The notes under the pieces: generated by a model | The model's database searches: none | Told to the model about the DNA's origin: nothing | What the model saw: the letters and a program-made list of their open reading frames with translations, nothing else | Made by a program: the position numbers and the translations under genes | In this document: positions 1 through 7,253 of the stretch, in pieces | Layout: every line of letters begins with the position of its first letter | How positions within the stretch are numbered: the first letter of the stretch is position 1 | Assembly (NCBI GenBank): GCA_964495595.1 | Contig: CAZBWH010000021.1 | Span: 1 to 42,642, forward strand | Length of the DNA: 42,642 bases | Source of the DNA: CALMFQ01 sp964495595 | GTDB taxonomy: Bacteria; Pseudomonadota; Gammaproteobacteria; Burkholderiales; SCOH01 | Direction: 5' to 3'

Positions 1-32
1 AAATCTGTCCTCGTTTTCCCACTCGGCTCGCT

Positions 33-61
33 ACGATCGCTCAAGTCCGACAGGCAGCCAG
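33..61. repeat. 29-nt dispersed motif, copy 1
   Basis: This stretch matches positions 38084..38112 at 24 of 29 bases in the same orientation; the shared core is CTCAAG-Y-CCGACAGGC. It lies in the 179-base region before the first gene, in which I see no coding sequence. The second copy sits at the 3' end of a minus-strand gene, so this copy may also mark the end of a gene lying to the left of the window. Its function is unknown. Confidence 0.5.
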
Positions 62-179
62 TCATTTCATTGAGCAAAATCCCTCTCCTCTCGCCAGTTC
101 GGCCAAATATGCTCGACGCCCGCACAACACATCATTCCTGCTATTCTCGCTGAAGCCAACCCAGCCAGCAAACGATCCC

Positions 180-1325
180 ATGAACGACCACGATTTCCAC
201 CACGCACCGGATCGCCGCCATGGTGGCAGCATCAAGTGGGACCGCTACGCCGGCCAGGATATTCTGCCGATGTGGGTTGCCGACATGGATTTCGCGGCCC
301 CGCCGGCCATTCGCGAGGCACTGATCCGGCACATCAGCCACGGCGATCTGGGCTATGGCCATCCTCCATCGAACCTGGCAGGCGAAGTGATCGACTTTCT
401 TGCCGAGGTTCACGGCTGGCATGTCGATCCTGACTGGATCATCTGGCTCCCGGGGCTGGTAAGCGGGCTGAATCTGGCTTGCCACGCATTTGGCGAAAGC
501 GGCGTCATCACCCAGACACCTGTCTATCCGCCTTTCCTATCGGCGCCCGGTCACGCCGGCACGTCGCTCACCACGGTACCGCTACTCGACCGTGACACGG
601 GCTGGAGCATCGACCATTCACGGTTGGCTACTGCAGCAAAGCCGAATCAATTATTGCTGCTGTGCAATCCGCACAACCCCGTCGGCTCAAGCTACAGCGC
701 AGCGGATCTGGCGCAACTGGCTGATATGGCCAGACATCACGACATGATTGTCTGTGCTGACGAAATCCATGCCGACCTGCTGCTGGATCGCCAGACTCGC
801 CACATTCCCTTTGCCAGCCAGAATGCTGACGCAGCAGCGCGCACCGTCACCCTGATGTCGCCGAGCAAGACATTCAACATTCCGGGATTGGGCGGCGCGT
901 TTGCCATCGCCGCCAACAGCAGGCTCCGACACCGGCTGCAACAACAGATGGCCGGCATCGTGCCTCATCCAAACCGGCTGGCGTGGATTGCCATGCAGGC
1001 CGCCTACGGGGATTCCCGCGACTGGTATCGGCGATTACTGGACTACCTGCGCGGCAACCTGTCCTTGGTCTCGTCGGCCATCGACACCCTGCCCGCAGTA
1101 CGCATGCACCGGCCACAGGCAACCTACCTGGCGTGGATCGATTGCCGACAGCTGGCAGTCGCTAACCCACATCGCCACTTTGAGCATTACGGACTGGGCC
1201 TGTCGGACGGCACGGACTTCGGTGCGCCCGGCTTTTTACGCCTGAATTTCGGCTGCCCACGCTCCCGTCTGCTAGACGCACTGCAACGGCTTGAGCGGGC
1301 GGTACTTGCCGCCGGTCGTGTTTAA
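180..1325 (+). CDS. patB: PatB/MalY-type PLP-dependent C-S lyase (cystathionine beta-lyase-like aminotransferase)
   Basis: This is a 381-aa fold-type I PLP enzyme of the MalY/PatB branch, which cleaves the C-S bond of cystathionine or related cysteine conjugates to give a thiol, pyruvate and ammonia. Visible signatures are the N-terminal 'DILPMWVADMDF' block typical of MalY/PatB, 'NPHNPVGSSY' in the PLP-binding region, 'CADEIHADL' carrying the cofactor-contacting Asp, and 'SPSKTFNIPGL' with the Schiff-base lysine at about residue 230. A conserved substrate-carboxylate Arg region ('FLRLNFGCPRSRL') lies near the C terminus. Length fits the family (about 390 aa). The ATG at 180 is the first start giving the complete N-terminal block. 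It is a single gene, convergent with ridA. The exact substrate cannot be told from sequence; a MalY-like regulatory role is possible but not shown. Confidence 0.88.
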   Translation: MNDHDFHHAPDRRHGGSIKWDRYAGQDILPMWVADMDFAAPPAIREALIRHISHGDLGYGHPPSNLAGEVIDFLAEVHGWHVDPDWIIWLPGLVSGLNLACHAFGESGVITQTPVYPPFLSAPGHAGTSLTTVPLLDRDTGWSIDHSRLATAAKPNQLLLLCNPHNPVGSSYSAADLAQLADMARHHDMIVCADEIHADLLLDRQTRHIPFASQNADAAARTVTLMSPSKTFNIPGLGGAFAIAANSRLRHRLQQQMAGIVPHPNRLAWIAMQAAYGDSRDWYRRLLDYLRGNLSLVSSAIDTLPAVRMHRPQATYLAWIDCRQLAVANPHRHFEHYGLGLSDGTDFGAPGFLRLNFGCPRSRLLDALQRLERAVLAAGRV

Positions 1326-1403
1326 GCCTGAGCTGCTGTGCGATCAGGCGCAACAACCATACCATTCGCCTGCGCAGCCAATAAATCAGCGCCTACCCGG
1401 AAA

Positions 1404-1787
1404 TCAGCCCAGCACCATGACCGCATCAGCCTCGACCAGTCCAGCACGCGGCAGACTGGCGACCCCCACCGCCGCACGCGCCGGATAGGGCTCGACAAAG
1501 TACTGCGCCATGACTTCATTGAACTTGGCAAAATACCCCAGATCGGTCAGGAACGCGTTCAGCTTCACCACATCGGCCAGCGACCCGCCTGCCGCCTCGC
1601 ACACAGCCCTCAGGTTTCGAAAAACCTGATGGGTCTGCGCCTCGAATCCTTCCTGCATCTGCATGGTGGCCGGATCAAGACCAATCTGCCCGGACAGGAA
1701 CACGGTCGAGCCGGCGCGAATGGCTTGTGAATAGGTTCCAATGGCTGCCGGAGCGCCTTCGGCAACAACAACATGCTTGGTCGACAT
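1404..1787 (-). CDS. ridA: RidA family enamine/imine deaminase
   Basis: This is a 127-aa protein of the YjgF/YER057c/UK114 (RidA) family, which hydrolyses reactive 2-aminoacrylate-type enamines and imines released by PLP enzymes. Family signatures are 'APAAIGTYSQAI' near the N terminus, 'FLSGQIGLDP', and 'YPARAAVGVASLPR' containing the catalytic-site Arg. Two adjacent ATGs are possible. The one at 1787 lies at better spacing from an AAGGAG ribosome-binding site and matches the usual MS-K start, while the one at 1790 overlaps the hemW stop as ATGA. It is translationally coupled to hemW. A PLP-dependent lyase (patB) is the convergent neighbour; a functional link there is only inference. Confidence 0.93.
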   Translation of the reverse strand: MSTKHVVVAEGAPAAIGTYSQAIRAGSTVFLSGQIGLDPATMQMQEGFEAQTHQVFRNLRAVCEAAGGSLADVVKLNAFLTDLGYFAKFNEVMAQYFVEPYPARAAVGVASLPRAGLVEADAVMVLG

Positions 1788-2974
1788 CATGACTCCTTGA
1801 GAAATAACTGCAGTAAATCATTGAGAAAACGCTGGCCACAAATAGATGGCCGGATGCGCTGGTGATCACGCTCCAGCAGCCCCAGGGCTTCTGCCCGGCC
1901 CAGGCCGGCCTCGATTGTAGCCAGTTGCAGCCCGGTGCGCTCAGCGAACAGCGGCACCTCAAAGCCCTCAACCAGGCGAAGCGCGTTCATCATGAACTCA
2001 AATGGCAGATCGCCCAGAGCAACCTGATGCTCAGTATCAACAGCCCGCCCCGCCCGTGCCTCGCGCAGGTACTGCGCCGGCTGCCGGTAACGTGTCAGCC
2101 GGATGATTCGGTCGTGAAACGACAGTTTGGAATGCGCCCCCGCCCCCAACCCCAGATAATCGCCGAACTGCCAGTAATTGAGATTGTGCCGGGCCAAATG
2201 CCCGGGGCGGGCGAACGCCGACGTCTCGTAATGCACAAAGCCGGTGCTTGCCAGCTCCGATTCGATGGACTCTTGCATATCGGCTGACAAATCATCGTCA
2301 GGCAAGGTTGGCGGATGGCGATAAAACAACGTATTGGGTTCCAGCGTCAGATGGTACGCCGACACATGTGTCGTGCCGGCGTCGATGGCAACACGCAAAT
2401 CCTGCATGGCCTGGGCGAGCGTCTGTCCTGGCAATGCATACATCAGATCGAGATTGACATTGTCAAACCAGCGCAGGGCGGCATCGACTGCCCGCCGGGC
2501 ATCCTGGTCATCGTGAATCCTGCCCAGCCGCTGCAGCATCGCTCGGTCAAAGCTCTGGACGCCCATCGACAGACGGTTGACCCCAGCGTGCCTGTAGCCA
2601 CGAAAACGCTCGGACTCTACCGTTCCGGGGTTGGCCTCGAGAGTGATCTCCGCATCGCTGGCAAGCAACAGCCTGGCCCGAAGGGCACTCAGCAAGCGGT
2701 CGATTTGCTCCGGGCTGAACAGACTGGGAGTGCCGCCTCCGAAGAACACGCTATGCACCCGCCGCCCCCAAACCAACGGCAGCGCATGTTCCACATCGGC
2801 AATCAGGGCATCCACATAGTCCACCTGTGGCAAATCACCACGTAATTCATGCGAATTGAAATCACAATACGGGCACTTGCGCACACACCAAGGCATATGA
2901 ACATACAAGGACAACGGCGGCAGAGCTTGCAACTGCCAACCGGCACGTCCAGGCATCCTGTTAATCAAGGTCAT
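1787..2974 (-). CDS. hemW: Radical SAM heme chaperone HemW
   Basis: This 395-aa radical SAM protein belongs to the HemW (formerly 'oxygen-independent coproporphyrinogen oxidase-like') family, which binds heme and delivers it to acceptor proteins. The [4Fe-4S]/SAM motif is C30-x3-C34-x2-C37 in 'MPWCVRKCPYCDFNSHE'. The fourth cysteine found in true HemN is absent (CDF rather than CGC), and this is what separates HemW from HemN. 'FFGGGTPSLFSPEQ' and 'EANPGTVE' are SAM-binding strands; a HemN C-terminal domain follows ('YWQFGDYLGLGAGAHSK'). Length is normal for HemW. The stop overlaps the ridA start. In many betaproteobacteria hemW lies next to rdgB; here rdgB is 35 kb away. Confidence 0.93.
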   Translation of the reverse strand: MTLINRMPGRAGWQLQALPPLSLYVHMPWCVRKCPYCDFNSHELRGDLPQVDYVDALIADVEHALPLVWGRRVHSVFFGGGTPSLFSPEQIDRLLSALRARLLLASDAEITLEANPGTVESERFRGYRHAGVNRLSMGVQSFDRAMLQRLGRIHDDQDARRAVDAALRWFDNVNLDLMYALPGQTLAQAMQDLRVAIDAGTTHVSAYHLTLEPNTLFYRHPPTLPDDDLSADMQESIESELASTGFVHYETSAFARPGHLARHNLNYWQFGDYLGLGAGAHSKLSFHDRIIRLTRYRQPAQYLREARAGRAVDTEHQVALGDLPFEFMMNALRLVEGFEVPLFAERTGLQLATIEAGLGRAEALGLLERDHQRIRPSICGQRFLNDLLQLFLKES

Positions 2975-3051
2975 GACATTATCCAGCCGGTAACGGCAGT
3001 TAAAATATTCCAGCTACCCGACGCGGGTCAGGCCATTCTTCCGGGAACAGC

Positions 3052-3080
3052 TTGACTCGGTGTATCTCATCCACTAAACC
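3052..3080 (+). promoter_or_regulatory. Possible sigma-70 promoter of the cold-shock gene
   Basis: TTGACT at 3052..3057 is followed after 17 bases by TAAACC at 3075..3080. The -35 is good and the -10 is weak. If used, it gives a leader of about 80 bases before the cold-shock ATG at 3166, which would fit the structured 5' leaders known for cspA-type genes. I see no other convincing promoter in the interval 2975..3165. Confidence 0.35.
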
Positions 3081-3165
3081 CATCCCAGGAATAGACACGC
3101 TATACCAGCCCACACGGAGCGGAACCTCCGGGATCAAATAACCTCACCCAGCAAGGAAAACAGCC

Positions 3166-3372
3166 ATGGCAACAGGCACCGTGAAATGGTTCAATGACGC
3201 AAAAGGCTTTGGATTCATCACCCCGGACAACGGGGGGGACGACGTTTTTGCCCATTTCTCGACCATACAGACCAAAGGATTCAAAAGCCTGAAAGAAGGC
3301 CAGCGCGTCATGTTCGACATCGTCTCCGGCCCCAAGGGCCAGCAGGCAAGCAACATCCAGCTGCAGGGCTGA
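3166..3372 (+). CDS. cspA: Cold-shock domain protein (CspA family)
   Basis: This is a 68-aa single cold-shock domain (OB-fold) that binds single-stranded RNA/DNA and acts as an RNA chaperone. Both RNA-binding motifs are present: RNP1-like 'KGFGFITPD' and RNP2-like 'VFAHFS'. 'GTVKWFNDAKGFGFI' is the canonical start and 'GPKGQQASNIQ' the canonical end. The ATG at 3166 follows AAGGA at 8-base spacing. It is monocistronic, with a hairpin just after the stop. Family members may be cold-induced or constitutive; sequence alone does not decide which, so the symbol is a family name. Confidence 0.95.
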   Translation: MATGTVKWFNDAKGFGFITPDNGGDDVFAHFSTIQTKGFKSLKEGQRVMFDIVSGPKGQQASNIQLQG

Positions 3373-3385
3373 CTGTCGCAAGATC

Positions 3386-3406
3386 GCCTGAAGGCTGTCT
3401 TCAGGC
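3386..3406. terminator. Hairpin between convergent cspA and DUF599 genes
   Basis: There is a perfect 8-bp stem (GCCTGAAG / CTTCAGGC) with a 5-base loop, placed 14 bases after the cold-shock stop and overlapping the stop codon of the convergent DUF599 gene. There is no clear T-tract on either strand, so intrinsic termination may be weak or need help. Position between convergent genes supports a shared terminator role. Confidence 0.45.
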
Positions 3407-4093
3407 TCCATCGACCACGGCGACCAGTGTTCTGGAACGATAATCCCGCCGGTAGAGAATCCACACCACCCAGGCAGTGGCAAGCATGAACAATGCCGGC
3501 TGGATCAACCAAGCCAGTGCAGCAAGTGCAAAATAATACGCACGGATCCCTCGATTGAAATCATCGCCAGCAAACGAATTGATAGTACCCGCCCTGCGCA
3601 CGAACTGCTGTTGCTCCGCATCACTGGCGCCCGGCAGTGGTGCGCCACCGATCAGGATCGACAGTAGATTGAATTGCCGCAGCGACCAGGTAAATTTGAA
3701 ATAGGCGTAAACAAAAATCGCCAGCAGCAGTATCAGCTTGATCTCCCACATCACTTTGCTCTCCGGACGCACGAAAGCAAAACTCGACGCAAACGAAATC
3801 GCCTTCTCGGTCGTCCCCATCACGGCAAGAATGCCGGCAATGATATACATCGTGGTTGAGGCAAAAAATGACACGCTGCTCACCAGATTGCCCACCAGCG
3901 AAGAATCCATGATCCGGTTATCTCGCTGCAACATTACCTGCATCCACAGCAGCCGGTACTGATGAACCACATGCACCAGCCCCTTGCGCCGTGCCGTAAT
4001 GCGATCGGCATACCAACCATAACCGGACCAGCACATCGAAAACCAGCCCAACGCCCACCAATCAGCCGGGTCAATTTCGTTCAAAATACCCAT
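3401..4093 (-). CDS. DUF599 family membrane protein
   Basis: This 230-aa protein resembles the DUF599 family of proteobacterial membrane proteins of unknown function. An N-terminal hydrophobic segment ('WWALGWFSMCWSGYGWYAD') is followed by a basic, polar stretch. Hydrophobic helices then lie at about residues 70-92, 115-135 and 180-215 ('ALAALAWLIQPALFMLA'), so it is an inner-membrane protein of about four helices. The motif 'RDNRIMDSSLVGNLVSSVSFFAS' region is characteristic of the family as I know it. The start is ATG 4093, with no strong ribosome-binding site. It is divergent from pckG. No function is proposed. Confidence 0.75.
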   Translation of the reverse strand: MGILNEIDPADWWALGWFSMCWSGYGWYADRITARRKGLVHVVHQYRLLWMQVMLQRDNRIMDSSLVGNLVSSVSFFASTTMYIIAGILAVMGTTEKAISFASSFAFVRPESKVMWEIKLILLLAIFVYAYFKFTWSLRQFNLLSILIGGAPLPGASDAEQQQFVRRAGTINSFAGDDFNRGIRAYYFALAALAWLIQPALFMLATAWVVWILYRRDYRSRTLVAVVDGA

Positions 4094-4152
4094 AATCCAT
4101 TATTTTTCATCAAGTTGTGCAATTTCTCCCCCTCCCCCCGCTTGGATTCTAT

Positions 4153-4181
4153 CGGACAAAATGCCTCAAAACGTGTACAAT
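4153..4181 (+). promoter_or_regulatory. Likely sigma-70 promoter of pckG
   Basis: CGGACA (4153..4158) and TACAAT (4176..4181) are separated by exactly 17 bases. The -10 matches consensus at 5 of 6 and the -35 at 4 of 6. Transcription would start near 4188 and leave a leader of about 145 bases before the pckG ATG. It lies in the 242-base divergent interval between the DUF599 gene and pckG. Confidence 0.55.
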
Positions 4182-4209
4182 CCGCCAAAAAATAATTGTG
4201 TTTGCACTT

Positions 4210-4236
4210 CCGGAACGTCGCCGGCCGCCGTTCCGG
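4210..4236 (+). promoter_or_regulatory. Stable hairpin in the pckG 5' leader
   Basis: There is a perfect 8-bp GC-rich stem (CCGGAACG at 4210..4217, CGTTCCGG at 4229..4236) around an 11-base GC-rich loop. It lies between the proposed promoter and the pckG start, about 100 bases before the ATG. No T-tract follows, so it is not an obvious attenuator; an mRNA-stability element or a palindromic protein-binding site are alternatives. Confidence 0.4.
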
Positions 4237-4335
4237 GTAACGTTCTTTACTGAACTACCCAGAACCCGTCGGTGATAGGCGCTGCGAATCCCGCACACCG
4301 TGTTCCTTCGTTTCTTACTTGAAGGAGATCGTTTC

Positions 4336-6183
4336 ATGGCATCAACGACTTCGGCCGGTAACCGACCGATTAATGCCCCGGCCTACGTCAAAAACCCGCG
4401 CCTGATCCAGTGGATCCAGCAGATGGTTGACCTGTGCGAACCGGAAACCGTTTACTGGTGTGATGGATCGCAGGAAGAATACGATTCGCTTTGCCGCCAG
4501 ATGGTCGATACCGGCATGTTGATCAAGCTGAATCAGGAAATACGCCCCAACAGCTACCTCGCCCGCTCTGACCCGTCCGACGTTGCCCGCGTCGAAGACC
4601 GCACCTTCATCTGCTCCCGAAACAAGATCGACGCCGGCCCGAACAACAACTGGGTCGAACCTGCCGAAATGCGCGAAACACTGAACGGCCTGTTCAGCGG
4701 CTGCATGCATGGCCGGACCATGTACATCGTACCGTTCTCGATGGGTCCGCTGGGCAGCCCGATCGCCCACATCGGCATTGAAATCACCGATTCGCCGTAT
4801 GTTGCCGTTTCGATGCGCACCATGACCCGTATGGGCAAAGCCGTGTTCGACGTGCTCGGCACCGATGGCGAGTTTGTGCCGTGCATGCACACCGTTGGCG
4901 CGCCACTGGCCCATGGCGAAAAAGATGTTGCCTGGCCGTGCAACAAAGAAACCAAATACATCGTCCACTTCCCGGAAAGCCGCGAGATCTGGTCCTACGG
5001 TTCGGGTTATGGCGGCAACGCGCTGCTGGGCAAAAAGTGCTTCGCACTGCGCATTGCCTCGGCGATGGGTCGCGATCAGGGCTGGCTGGCCGAACACATG
5101 CTGATTCTCGGCGTGGAAAACCCGCAAGGTGAAAAAACCTATGTTGCCGCGGCATTCCCGTCTGCGTGCGGCAAAACCAATTTTGCCATGCTGATTCCGC
5201 CGAAGTCGCACGACGGCTGGAAAATCACCACCATCGGCGACGACATCGCCTGGATCAAGCCGGGTGCTGACGGCCAGTTCTACGCCATCAACCCTGAAGC
5301 CGGTTTTTTCGGTGTCGCTCCGGGCACCTCGGAAAAAACCAACTTCAACGCCATGGCCACACTGAAGGACAACATCATTTTCACCAACGTCGCACTGACC
5401 GACGATGGCGATGTATGGTGGGAAGGCATGAGCAAGCAGGCTCCGGATCACCTGATTGACTGGCAGGGCAAGGACTGGACTCCGGAAATCGGCAAGGAAA
5501 CCGGCCGCAAGGCAGCCCACCCGAACGCCCGCTTCACCGCACCGGCTTCGCAGTGCCCGTCGATCGACGCTGAATGGGAGAACCCGGCTGGCGTACCTAT
5601 CTCCGCCTTCATCTTCGGTGGCCGCCGCGCCGCTGCAGTGCCGTTGGTCGTCGAAGCATTCAACTGGAACTACGGCGTCTACATGGCCGCCACCATGGGC
5701 TCGGAAACCACGGCTGCCGCCATGGGCAAACAGGGTGAAACCCGCCGCGACCCGTTCGCGATGCTGCCATTCTGCGGCTACCACATGGGCGATTACTTCA
5801 ATCATTGGCTGCAGATGGGCCACGTCATCGACAACCCGCCAAAGATCTTCTGCGTCAACTGGTTCCGCACCAACGAGAAGGGCGAGTTTGTCTGGCCTGG
5901 CTTCGGCGACAACATGCGCGTACTAGAATGGATTGTCGGACGTTGCAAGGGCAAAGCCCCGGCCAGACAAACGGCCTTGGGCTGGATGCCGGCCTATGAA
6001 GACATCGACTGGACCGGACTTGACTTCAGCAAGGCGCAATTCGAGCAAGTGACGTCGATTGATGCCAACTTGTGGCAAAAAGAACTCGACGACCACGGCG
6101 AGCTGTTCGAAAAGCTGAAAGAGCGCTTGCCGAAAGCGCTGGTTCTGAAGCGCGAGCTGATGCAGCTGAGCCTCTGGCGCTAA
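4336..6183 (+). CDS. pckG: Phosphoenolpyruvate carboxykinase (GTP)
   Basis: This 615-aa GTP-dependent PEP carboxykinase converts oxaloacetate and GTP to phosphoenolpyruvate, CO2 and GDP, the entry step of gluconeogenesis. Signatures of the GTP class are 'FPSACGKTNFAML' (P-loop plus the hyper-reactive Cys), 'TTIGDDIAWIKPG' (PEPCK-specific kinase-2 and metal site), 'NPEAGFFGVAPGTS', and the guanine-binding 'FNWNYGVY'. Length fits GTP-PEPCKs (about 600-620 aa) and not the ATP type (about 540). ATG 4336 is preferred over an upstream in-frame start at 4300 because GAAGGAG sits about 7 bases before it. It is monocistronic, with promoter, leader hairpin and a strong terminator. The codon pattern looks regular, consistent with good expression. 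Confidence 0.96.
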   Translation: MASTTSAGNRPINAPAYVKNPRLIQWIQQMVDLCEPETVYWCDGSQEEYDSLCRQMVDTGMLIKLNQEIRPNSYLARSDPSDVARVEDRTFICSRNKIDAGPNNNWVEPAEMRETLNGLFSGCMHGRTMYIVPFSMGPLGSPIAHIGIEITDSPYVAVSMRTMTRMGKAVFDVLGTDGEFVPCMHTVGAPLAHGEKDVAWPCNKETKYIVHFPESREIWSYGSGYGGNALLGKKCFALRIASAMGRDQGWLAEHMLILGVENPQGEKTYVAAAFPSACGKTNFAMLIPPKSHDGWKITTIGDDIAWIKPGADGQFYAINPEAGFFGVAPGTSEKTNFNAMATLKDNIIFTNVALTDDGDVWWEGMSKQAPDHLIDWQGKDWTPEIGKETGRKAAHPNARFTAPASQCPSIDAEWENPAGVPISAFIFGGRRAAAVPLVVEAFNWNYGVYMAATMGSETTAAAMGKQGETRRDPFAMLPFCGYHMGDYFNHWLQMGHVIDNPPKIFCVNWFRTNEKGEFVWPGFGDNMRVLEWIVGRCKGKAPARQTALGWMPAYEDIDWTGLDFSKAQFEQVTSIDANLWQKELDDHGELFEKLKERLPKALVLKRELMQLSLWR

Positions 6184-6201
6184 GCCGTCTGCCTATCAAG
6201 C

Positions 6202-6232
6202 AAAAACGGAGCGATTTCGCTCCGTTTTTTTT
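6202..6232 (+). terminator. Rho-independent terminator of pckG (possibly bidirectional)
   Basis: A 9-bp perfect stem (ACGGAGCGA / TCGCTCCGT, 2-base loop) is preceded by an A-run and followed by T8, starting 19 bases after the pckG stop. The flanking A and T runs make it symmetrical, so it could also terminate the convergent minus-strand gene ending at 6273. Confidence 0.9.
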
Positions 6233-6272
6233 GCCTGCCGCGCCTAAGCAGACGGCGGACAGCCAGTAAAAG

Positions 6273-6566
6273 TTACTTCCATATCCGATCCTTGTCCAGA
6301 TGCTCTGCGCCCTGCTCCAGCCGCTGCAGCAACACCTTGGCAGTTTCACCTGCCCCACCACTGACAGCTCGCACCACATCGTAAAACCCGCCGATACACT
6401 GATCCTGCAAACGTTGCATGTTGCCGGCGACTCCCTGCAAGGGAGGTACGGACTTGGCCATTTCGAACGGTTTAGCCGCAATCGCACGATGCACACCTTC
6501 GATCGACGTTGCCCCCTTGTCGACCGCGCCCTGCACAAAATCCACCAGATCAACCAGCTTTCCCAT
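6273..6566 (-). CDS. Small conserved protein of unknown function
   Basis: This is a 97-aa soluble protein beginning 'MGKLVDLVDFVQGAVDKG'. It is mostly predicted helix ('GVHRAIAAKPFEMAK', 'NMQRLQDQCIGGFYDVVRAV', 'LQRLEQGAEHL') with no signal peptide or membrane segment. The pattern VDLxDFxQGAVDKG..S.E.VHxAIA resembles small uncharacterised proteins I recall from gamma- and betaproteobacteria; I know no function. The start at 6566 is chosen because GGAGG lies 6 bases upstream; the ATG just before it (6569) would be too close. Open reading frame upstream of this has no family character. It has its own promoter, is divergent from the secretion operon, and is convergent with pckG. Confidence 0.7.
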   Translation of the reverse strand: MGKLVDLVDFVQGAVDKGATSIEGVHRAIAAKPFEMAKSVPPLQGVAGNMQRLQDQCIGGFYDVVRAVSGGAGETAKVLLQRLEQGAEHLDKDRIWK

Positions 6567-6644
6567 CATTCGCCTCCAAGATTCACAGATCATCATCCGA
6601 CTTCCCAAAATACGGCCCAGCAACGACCAGCAATCAAAAATCAA

Positions 6645-6673
6645 TATATAAGCAATTACTCTACACCTGACAA
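6645..6673 (-). promoter_or_regulatory. Possible promoter of the small 97-aa protein gene
   Basis: On the minus strand TTGTCA (6668..6673) is followed after 17 bases by TATATA (6645..6650), with TATATT two bases further as an alternative -10. It would give a leader of about 70 bases. The interval is AT-rich compared with the rest of the window. The same 219-base interval must also hold the promoter of the secretion operon, which I could not place with confidence. Confidence 0.45.
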
Positions 6674-6785
6674 TCGTGCTGCGCCAGCGGCAAATGCCGG
6701 GCCGAATATCCATTTCGCATTTTTTACTGCTCAGTCGGGTCATCTGTAGTAAGATTTAGAGCAAACATTCGCTTTAGTTACATAC

Positions 6786-7220
6786 ATGAAAACATCATTT
6801 TCCCTTATGACCAGAGACGAGCGCGGCTTCACGCTATTGGAACTGCTGATCGCGCTGGTCATCATTGGCTTGCTGGTTGGGGTCGTCGCGCCCAACCTGT
6901 TCAAGAATGTCGGCAAATCAGAAGTCACTACAGCCAAGCAGCAGATCGAATCCCTGTCAAAGGCCATCGATCAGTATCGGCTCGACAACGGCCATTTCCC
7001 GACCACCGAACAAGGACTGGCAGCACTGACGACCAGGCCGGCGGATGCACCGAAATGGAATGGCCCGTACCTGAAAAAAGAAGCGCCGCTGGACCCTTGG
7101 GGTAAAGCCTATATTTACAAGGCTCCCGGCGACCACAGCAATGACTATGACCTCAGTTCACTGGGCAAGGATGGCAAGCCGGGCGGCGACGGCGAATCGG
7201 CCGACATCGGCAACTGGTAA
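6786..7220 (+). CDS. gspG: Type II secretion major pseudopilin GspG
   Basis: This 144-aa class III prepilin is the likely major subunit of the periplasmic pseudopilus. It has a short basic leader, the peptidase motif 'RG|FTLLELLIALVIIG' with Glu at +5, a hydrophobic N-terminal helix, and the GspG C-terminal signature 'WNGPYLKKEAPLDPWGKAY' plus 'GDGESADIGNW', which in GspG forms the calcium-binding loop. This is the most canonical T2SS protein of the cluster. Starts at 6786 and 6807 are both possible (leaders of 14 or 7 residues); neither has a clear ribosome-binding site. It is the first gene of the operon; the prepilin peptidase needed to process it is not encoded in the window. Confidence 0.93.
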   Translation: MKTSFSLMTRDERGFTLLELLIALVIIGLLVGVVAPNLFKNVGKSEVTTAKQQIESLSKAIDQYRLDNGHFPTTEQGLAALTTRPADAPKWNGPYLKKEAPLDPWGKAYIYKAPGDHSNDYDLSSLGKDGKPGGDGESADIGNW

Positions 7221-7253
7221 GCCTTCGTTACTGTCACTCATCGCGGTGGGCAC

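Noticed and set aside
4342..5823. A 493-codon open frame on the minus strand across pckG
   Set aside because: It is the antisense shadow of a highly conserved GC-rich gene. Its translation is low-complexity His/Arg/Gly-rich with no family character or ribosome-binding site.
6744..6785. A promoter directly before gspG
   Set aside because: Several AT-rich hexamers are present, but none gives an acceptable -35/-10 pair with 16-18 spacing.
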